From the NCBI RefSeq assembly GCF_009870125.1, contig NC_046683.1:59039869-59103868 (forward strand): a stretch of DNA of 64,000 nucleotides, in the 5' to 3' direction. The DNA is from Drosophila pseudoobscura. Taxonomy: Eukaryota > Arthropoda > Insecta > Diptera > Drosophilidae. The notes under the pieces were generated by a model. That model saw only the letters and a program-made list of their open reading frames with translations, was not told the DNA's origin and made no database searches. Numbering within the stretch: position 1 is the stretch's first letter; every line of letters begins with the position of its first letter. The translations under genes were made by a program, and so were the position numbers. Shown in pieces: positions 56,164 to 64,000 of this stretch.

Positions 56164-59100
56164 AGTAGGGATAACCGGACCCTCCTACCACACTGGATTT
56201 CATTATGAAAAGGGTTTTTCGGGTATACGCTCTCCGCTCCGATGTGCGAAAATCACAACATTTTAATCTCATAATCTGAATTTATGTGCAGACTCAATTT
56301 CGTTATACTTAACGACATTTTATGCGGTTATTTTATGCAGGCAGCAGGCAGCAGCAGCATAACGGGGGCAAGCTGAAGGAGCTGCTGCTGCCCCTTTTTG
56401 CTCTTTACCCCTCACACATGCACACTTTGCGGTCTGGCTGACACCCTAAAAATTGAGAGGGGCAGGAGCAGCGAATGCTAAGGAGCGCCCCGGTGTCCAT
56501 GGCTGCATGTGTGTGCGGTGTGTGCGTGTGCGTGTGTCTGTGTGAGTACTTGAGATTTTCTATGGTCGCACAAAACACATTAGTTAAAAGTACTGACCAG
56601 CAAAGCCACTAACAAGCTGTTGGTTGCCTCTCCTGCTTAGTCCCCAACCCACACCCAGACCCTCCACACATGGCATGCTCATGCTGCTCTCCCCCACACT
56701 AGGTCGGTCCTGCTCTCCCCCACACACTCGCATATTGAAGTGCCATTATGTGTGCTTTACTCCTGCTGCTTCTCCCCCTTTTCTTTCATCTTCTGGCTGT
56801 TGTCAATCTGGCTGATGGCTATCCGGGCTATACCCTTCCCTGGGGTATAATTCAAATGCACAGAGATTTGCAACGCTGAGCGGAAGGCGTTGTTAATATT
56901 TTTATGCTGCCGAGACAGCAGAGGATCTTCAGATCGATCGTTGGACAAGTCCATAGAAACGAACAATCTGCAAGAGTATCCAACGTGTCATGTTCGTGGC
57001 AGTGGCAATCTTTTCCTTGTTATTCATCACGTTGTCAGCATTTTTCGTTCGAAACTTTTTTAATAAACGCATTTAAATGAATTGATGTGTGTATGCAAGA
57101 GTTGTCTTGCGTAATTTCTCATCATTTAATATGAAACAAGTTAAGACGACACCCCGCACCCCCCTCCCACTCCCAGTCTCTTCCTTGCCAAAGAACTTTT
57201 ACTTTTATTACCTTCGTATATCACACAGCGAGAAAAATTACAAGAGAACGAACAAAAAAAATATATAAGGAAGAGGGAAAGGAAAGCGGGAAAAGTTGTG
57301 CAATTCTTAAAACTTAATAGATGCAACTTTGCTTTCACTCTGCTCTTGCAGTTTTTCACAATACAAATTATGCAGAAAGCAATTTCGGAACTTAACTCTT
57401 AAGCTATCAGATATATCAGAAATCTTAATTACAGTTTTTGAGTTTCGAGTACAACGGGGGCTAATTAAATAGCTCAATAATTGTTATTTTCTTCAGTTTT
57501 ACCCATTTTTATCCTTAGATTACTTTAGTTCATGAACCAATAAACCAAGCTTACTTTAAAGGACATTTTAGCACTTTGATTGAGTTTTGAAAATCTTAAA
57601 GTCTTAATGCTTTAAATTGACTTTAGCTCCAAATAAATCTATCCACTAAACACGTCGGAAAGTAGCTTAATATTACAAAAAAAAAAATGTATAAAATTCG
57701 TTTTAGTATTAAATTTTATATTTTAAATGGAATTCCTTAGGCTCTTGAAACTTTATGGAGAACCTTCAATGCGTTTCGTCTGTCTATCACTTATTCGCAG
57801 TAGGCAATCGTTTCGTCTTTCACTGCTTTCAAGAGTATCCTTTTCAAAGTCTTTAATTACTTTTCTAAATTAAATTTTTAGCCACATTTATTGATTTAAA
57901 GTTTTCATTTAGTTGATTTCGCTTGTTTGGCTAAGTTTTTGTAGATTTTTTTTTAGAAATATTCATGTCAATTGCCAGACAGTTTTCTTTATACATGAGA
58001 CTTCAAGGACTTCTTTCGCTTGCAATTTGTATTATTTGTTTTGCCTTTGTCTCGGTTTCTGTTTCTGGCTCTGGTTCTGGTTCTGGGTCTGTGTCTGTTT
58101 TTATTTATACAAATTGCTTTTGTTTTTTCGGTTCATCCTCATCTCCTCATCTGCTGAGCTCCCCCCTGGCTCTCCCCTCTCTCCGTGCTTTATTTATTCT
58201 GCCTTGTTGTCTTGCCATCCATTCGCCTAAATATTTATGCTTTTATACATCTTTTCTGGCATGTTTTTTTGCATTCGCTCCCCCTCTGCGGTTCGTCAGT
58301 TCCTGGTAGTTGTCGCGCGTCTATTGACGCCATGGTATCCATTCTGTTTGCCCCCCGTTTTGCGACTCCCATTGCTGTTGCTGTTGCTGCCTGTGCCACT
58401 GGCTGTGGCAGCGGCCAAATCTACATCCGTTTCGGCAACGATTGGCGGACCCCAAGACACTTGTCGCCGCACAGTTGGTGGGCCTGATCCTGTGCTCGCT
58501 CCTCCCAGGCCTGCTGCACCTCCTCCTGTTCCGCTTCCGCTTCCACCGGTTCCGGCTCCAGCTCCAGCTCCAGCTCCACCTCCTACTCCGCCTTGCTTGC
58601 GTCGTTTGCTGCTCTGCTGCTGAAGTGTTGCCGCTCTTTGTGGCAGTTGTCGTTGCTGCTGCTGTTGCTGTTGCTGTTGTGGCGGCAGCGGCTGCTGCTT
58701 TTGACTTTCATGTTGCTGCTGCTGCAGAAATGTTTCGTATTGCTTTTTATTAAAAACTTTTTCGTTTCATATTCTTTGTCTTAAAACATTCTCTTTTTTG
58801 GCGGCGACATTCTCTTTTGAAAGATATTCGTTTGTGTGTGTTCGTTTTTAGTTTTTCGGTATATTCTTTAATTAGTTTTACTTCATTCCTGCATGCTCTT
58901 CGTGCTGTTGTTGCATGGAATGTCCTTTCTGTGGCATGCATGCATATTAGTTGAGTTTCATGCAGAGTAATATTTAATTAACGTGCCCCGAACGAGTTTT
59001 CACTTGTTAGTGTTTCAAAAACGCGATATTTGATAAGATGTTAGTACTACCAGCATTTAAATCACTGTGAGTCAAGGTTAACCAGCCCGCTCCCTGTGCA

Positions 59101-61170
59101 AGCCTTGAAATTCACGATATTAAGGGACCAGAGCCCATTGATATGGATACCCGGAGCCCAGGCTCTCATTGTGTCCTGTGCTCATTGTTCTCCCGGTCAC
59201 TTTCTTTGTTGCGCCACAGTCTCCTTTTGTGCCAAGCCCCGCCAAAGGCTGGCTGACTGGCTGGTCCAAAAGGGAACACCAATCGGGTAAGCATAATCAG
59301 TAACTAAGAGAGCATTAGCATGGGACAACACTTCAATTAGGGCTCCTAATAAAGATAAGCAAAGCCAGCACTAAAGAGAGAGCACACAAAAACATACAAA
59401 TGTATGTATGCTCTTATCCAACAGAAATAGGAGCAAAGAGAGCCTTTTAAAAGGACGGTTAAAGGATTTTCTCTTTCATTCTATAATCAGGCACAAGTAA
59501 GAGAATTTTGCACGATTTTGATATGCTTTTATCTCTGGGAATATCTGAGATATAGCATGGGTATTTAAATACCAAAATATACTCTTTTTTTTTACAAAAA
59601 GGGACGACTTTTTTATGTACTTTCCACTAGACAATATTAGGCCTGTAGGCCTGGTTGAGCAGATCACAATATACCCATCGTAATATATCTACGAAATATT
59701 TTTCACTCGACATATGAATGCCAAAAATTGAGCGATTCTTACTCCAAAAAACAAATTTTGCTTAAGCCAGTTGTTAATTCTTAGCTTTTTAATAAAGGAC
59801 ACCCTCCAACGATTGTTCGTTCTATTTTCACAGGGGGTAAACCCCGGAAAACTATCATGCTTGAAAGTTTTCCTTGCAGATCCATCTTTCTTCTATATTC
59901 AACAAAAGATAATTATTGCGATATCTTTCAGCAAGTTTTCAAGTTTCATCATTTTCATGGCTATATAGTGAAATACCCATTGGCTCTTAATGGGTTAAAG
60001 CAACCTCTCCCTCTCTCTTTTTCTCTTTGCGATGGCAAATCAAATCGAAATAGTTTTCGCTCATAAACAAACAAAATTGAAATTGATTTCGTTCTTTGAG
60101 ACAAATTAAAATTGTTTGCTTACCGCCCGTCCCCCCTTCCCGTTCCCGTTCCGCTTCCGTTTTCGTTTCTGTTTATTAAATTGTGGCTTGCGTTTTAATT
60201 TACACATCATTAGCTCAAGCCTCGACTCGACTCGACTTCTTTGCCTTCATTAAGATTTATAGAAAACTTGGGTAAACAGCAGCCCCCCACCACACACATA
60301 CACAGACAGAGAGTGGGAGCGAGAGAGGAGAGTAAGCTGCCTCTGTGTGCTTTTGAGAGAGAGGTTGAGGAGGAGGCAAGGGCAGCGCCAGAGCGTCAGA
60401 GTTTGTTGTTGGTTTGTTGGGGTTTCGTTTTTGCATTCTAAGCTCGTAATGAGTTTCACCGCAGCATTGTGGCGGCTGGCAAAGTTAAGTGCGTGCTGCG
60501 TTTGCGGCGAGGCCCAAATGAACAGCCAGCAACAAAGGGGGGGAGGAGCGAGCGTACTGCAGTACTGTGCATCAGGGTGAAGGCTGATGCTGCTGGTGCT
60601 GCTGCTGCTGCAGCAAAAGATGAAAGAAAAGCGGTAAGACGCCCACAAACATTTCGGAATAAAAAGAAAACTTGGCATGCATGACAGGAGTAACCTCAAC
60701 CTCAGCCAGTGGGAGGTGCCGTGGCAGCGGCAGCAGCAGCAGCAGCAACAGCAGCAGCTGGGGCACTTGCACTTTTTGCTGCTCCTTAAACAAAAGCCTC
60801 AGCTTCCACCTACAACTTTCACTCACCCACGCCACGACTTACCCCCTTCCCCTTTTGTAAGCGAAACTTTTTGATTTTGAGGCAGGAAAAAAGTTTTTGA
60901 GTGCGCTTCAATTTCGGTTGCTTTGCAATCAGGCTGTGGGGCGGTTGGGGCGTTGGGGGAGGGGGTAGGTGGGCTAGAACGCCGCCAGTCATGTGGAAAC
61001 GTGAACGATGGTGGGGTGACAGTGGATGGAGAGGAAGAGGAGGAGGAATAGCAGCGGGGCTAGACAATGCCGCACGCACTTTGAACAGCGCAACTTTTGC
61101 CATTTTTCGGGTGTCGCCTGTTCGGAAAAACTAAGAAATTTCGTTGCAAGATTTGAATGTGCATCAGTGT

Positions 61171-61212
61171 GGCAGCAGCAGCAGCAGCGACAGCAGCGAC
61201 AGCAGCGACAGC
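61171..61212. repeat. GACAGCAGC trinucleotide-type repeat
   Basis: CAGCAGCAGCAGCGACAGCA followed by further GACAGCAGC units. Confidence 0.85.
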
Positions 61213-64000
61213 GGGAAAGATTTCCCCGATTGGCCTCAAGGAGATCCCGGGAAATTCAATTTGGTTGCAGCTTAAGCCCCTGACAAAGTACATGCTAAGT
61301 AAGCTCAAAAGTAACATGCCCCCCGGATCCGGCCCCCCAGCTTCCCCAGTCCGTGCCATCGCCTCGATAGACACTTTTACCCAGCTAAAACTACATAAAA
61401 GCCAATAAGTTCAATATTTTGCTTTTCCCCAATTTTCACGGGGGAATGGGGCCGGGGAGGGGGGCCGGCCCGTCTTCAGTTGAAAGTTTGTTTTGGGCGT
61501 GCCGAAAAGTCGATGCAAAAGTTGAAAGTTCCTGCTACGTTTGTTGCTTAGTTGGAGGTTTTGTCTTAAGTTTTTTGGCCAAAAAGAGTTGCTGGTCATA
61601 GTCACTCCATACCCCATACCCCATACCACGTAACCATACCCACACCTATACCCCCATTCTATACTGTATTTATAAAATATAAATCATGGACAGCACTTGA
61701 TAAGCAAAAAGCAGACTGAAGCAGCCCATTGTCCCCATAAATTGTGGCCTGCAACAATTGTTATTCTATTCCAGGGCTCCAAAAGTTCATCTCCTTTGGC
61801 AGGGAGCTCTACGCCGTACATGTTCGATTTCCATGGCTTTTAAGACTCTTACGAGTAAGAGACGATACAGTGCTAGTTTGTATGTTCTTTCTTTGAGAAA
61901 AACTTAAGGAAATACATACATACATTCACCTTCGAGGGTATCTACATCTTCGGTTGCACAGCCTAGACCTTCTTTCCTTCTTATTTTTTGCCCGTTTGGA
62001 GCCCAACGCAGATTCATTTGGCAAATGTCTTTGGGCCCTAACAAAGGGGAGAGCCCGTTGCAATAAGCCACCCAGTTCAGAATGCAGTTCAATTTATTTG
62101 TGAGGTATTTTAACTTTTGTGCTGCACTGAGCACTTTTTCTATTAAATAACATTTTAGACAATTGGCTTGGCTGCTAAAAACGAGAGGGGGTGGGAGAGA
62201 GAGAGAAGGGGGAGCGGCGGGCGCACTGCTGGCTGCTGGGAGAAGAAATTGCTTAAGAAATTGTTCTGGCCACAACAGCAAAGCCAAGCCAAATGTTCCA
62301 GTTTGAATGTTTTTTAACAAAAGGGAAATGAATTGGCCAATATACAAAATAAATAGAAAAACGGAGGGCAGCGGCAGGACCCAAAAGAACCACACACAAA
62401 AGTCGTTTGGAAAGTTTTGAAAGGATACCGAGGAAGAAAAAAAACCATCATCCAATATACTTTCAAGGAGAACTGTAACCAAACGAAGAACTGTAAGCCG
62501 CTTAAGCAAGGGCTGTGTGGATCATAGAGAGTATTGTTCAACGAAGGAGAGATCTGACGATAGCTCTAAGCAATTGTTCTAATGGCATCTTTATGTTAGT
62601 AGAGCAGTATGATTTTGATATGCTGTATATGTATGTTCTCTTATGTCGTTCGAATAGCCTCCAATATTTGCCAAGATCGAGGACTTAAAACCTACAATTA
62701 GTAGCAAAGAAACGCTTCTCCTCATATCCTCTGCACTGTCACATTAATACGTATTCATAAAGCCATTGTTAAGTTTATTGAATAAACAAGATATAACAGA
62801 TATATGTGTATGCTTCAGATATGCCACAAATCAAAGGAGACTCTTTTGAAAAACAGCCTTGCTTTGTTTCACTTCATTCCATCCGACTGGGTCCGCTCTT
62901 TGGGTTTTCTTTTCGAAATCAAACAATAAAACCCACAAATCTATGGCCTACATTCTGGGGTATCCATACACCTTGTGGTGCAATTAATGCACTCGACTTG
63001 ATAGTGCCGTGCAGCCCGTTAATCGGCTTATACAATTATTGAGAAATAATTGAATTGGCTTGTTGGGGCAAAAGCATTGTGTTGCCGCACACACAACCGG
63101 GCCAATTTCGTCTGGCAATGAATTAAGGCAATTGTCAATAGATTTCGTCTTTTGTTGCGGCATTAATAGTTATTTGTATTTTTTGGGTGCGGGTTTTGGT
63201 TTGTGTTAAATTTAATTAAACAGTCACACCAATAAGCGCTTTCAATATCAACAATTAAAACAGCACGCGGCGCACACTGGATCCATTCAGTGTGTGTGTT
63301 TTATATATATGTATTACCATTAAAATACGATTATATTTTTATAATAACAAAACGGAAATTGTTTGATGCATATTCAAATATGCAAAAACCGTAGCTGAAG
63401 AAAATATATACAAACATTTTTATATATTGTATGTATTTTTCCTCATATTTTGTTTATTTAGTTAAATTCAATTAAATGCAATTTAATTAAACGGAACAGT
63501 TCTCGCAAGTTGATGAAGCGAGACAGAAAGTGAGAGAGATGGGGATAGAGAGTGAAAGAGACGCACACAGGCATGCACACGGAAAATAAACAGAGTTTAA
63601 ATGTTTTACTAAAGAGAGGAAACACTTCGAGCATTAGGGTCCTGCAAGAGGACTTATTACAACTAAATAAAGGGGCGGGGCTTTGCTGTGGTAAAAAAAT
63701 CTTATTTCCAGAAATTACAAATAATGTATACATGTGTGTATAATAAGGTTCTGAGGGTATATTTTGAAGGCTTCTTCAGTCATGTGTGCCCCTAACTACA
63801 ATTCATATTATAGCCCGTGTTTATCCACTTCTATGGCCCCAATCTATAATGACTGTACATATGTACAATGTTTGTATGTATACCTTATATGCTTCTTCTG
63901 TTGACTGTCCAAATATTTGGGTGTCTGTATGGGGCTGGATGCAGTTTCATGCCTTACAGTTGTAAAATATGCTTATGTATTTTGCTGGCCGTTTACTCTG

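Larger units (their letters stand above)
55170..64000. other. Long stretch with no supported gene
   Basis: Low-complexity ORFs only. It contains simple repeats (GT near 56,142-56,163; GGTTCTGGTTCTG near 58,050-58,096; GACAGCAGC near 61,173-61,212), a Pro/Ala-coding-like CT-rich patch at 58,500-58,600 and long AT-rich segments (57.3-58.0, 62.5-64.0 kb). It may be intronic to a gene extending beyond the window. Nothing identifiable. Confidence 0.4.

Noticed and set aside
58237..58623. 128-codon Pro/Ala/Leu-rich plus-strand ORF
   Set aside because: Product of CTCCTG/CAGCTC simple sequence with a hydrophobic lead. No consensus splice or promoter context, and other frames are equally open.
1..64000. 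tRNA, rRNA or snRNA genes
   Set aside because: I saw no cloverleaf with A/B boxes and no recognisable structural RNA. A covariance-model scan would be decisive.

Overview
The window is nuclear DNA from a Drosophila. Two coding regions are unmistakable: the Src-family tyrosine kinase Src64B on the minus strand and the class I histone deacetylase Rpd3/HDAC1 on the plus strand. Both map to cytological region 64B of Drosophila melanogaster chromosome arm 3L (Muller element D). Short introns with consensus splice sites, DINE-1/INE-1 (Helitron) remnants, CAG/CTG-rich Gln tracts and very many CA, GA and C/G-rich simple repeats fit an obscura-group genome such as the D. pseudoobscura lineage. The species call is inference. 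If it is right, Muller D there is the X-linked arm XR.

Layout. 1-2.2 kb: the last two coding exons and 3' region of a stomatin/band-7 (SPFH) gene on the plus strand. 2.83-8.64 kb: a tandem array of a 320-bp satellite-like unit, with truncated units, two kinds of higher-order period and a strong hairpin in each unit, lying between convergently transcribed genes. About 9.2-11.6 kb: probable 3'UTR of Src64B. 11,588-15,067: five Src64B coding exons (551 aa), followed by a leader exon to 15,700 that holds a Gln-rich upstream ORF. 15.7-41.5 kb: no supported coding sequence; probably a large 5' intron of Src64B, full of micro- and minisatellites and clusters of an ACTGCTTG motif. Two candidate non-coding first exons of Src64B lie at about 41.5-41.8 and 42.58-42.75 kb. 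42.85-45.73 kb: an interval bounded by a 90-bp inverted repeat, containing further repeat copies and two unexplained protein-like segments. 45.7-48.5 kb: Rpd3 with four coding exons. 49.0 kb: a DINE-1 remnant. 49,952-50,422: the terminal coding exon of an unrecognised minus-strand gene. 54,669-55,040: a small single-exon, TATA-containing minus-strand gene for an unrecognised basic protein. 55.2-64 kb: no coding sequence that I can support.

Regulation. Src64B and Rpd3 are head to head. The related promoter-type blocks (GGTATATTT repeats, a DRE-like site) sit in opposite orientation at the two ends of the roughly 3-kb region between them, so the inverted repeat may be the promoter-proximal parts of a divergent gene pair. 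The 320-bp array is the most unusual structure in the window. Each unit is an inverted-repeat-bounded segment that can form an approximately 82-nt hairpin displaying an ATTTGCAT octamer, and the array shows higher-order organisation normally associated with satellite DNA.
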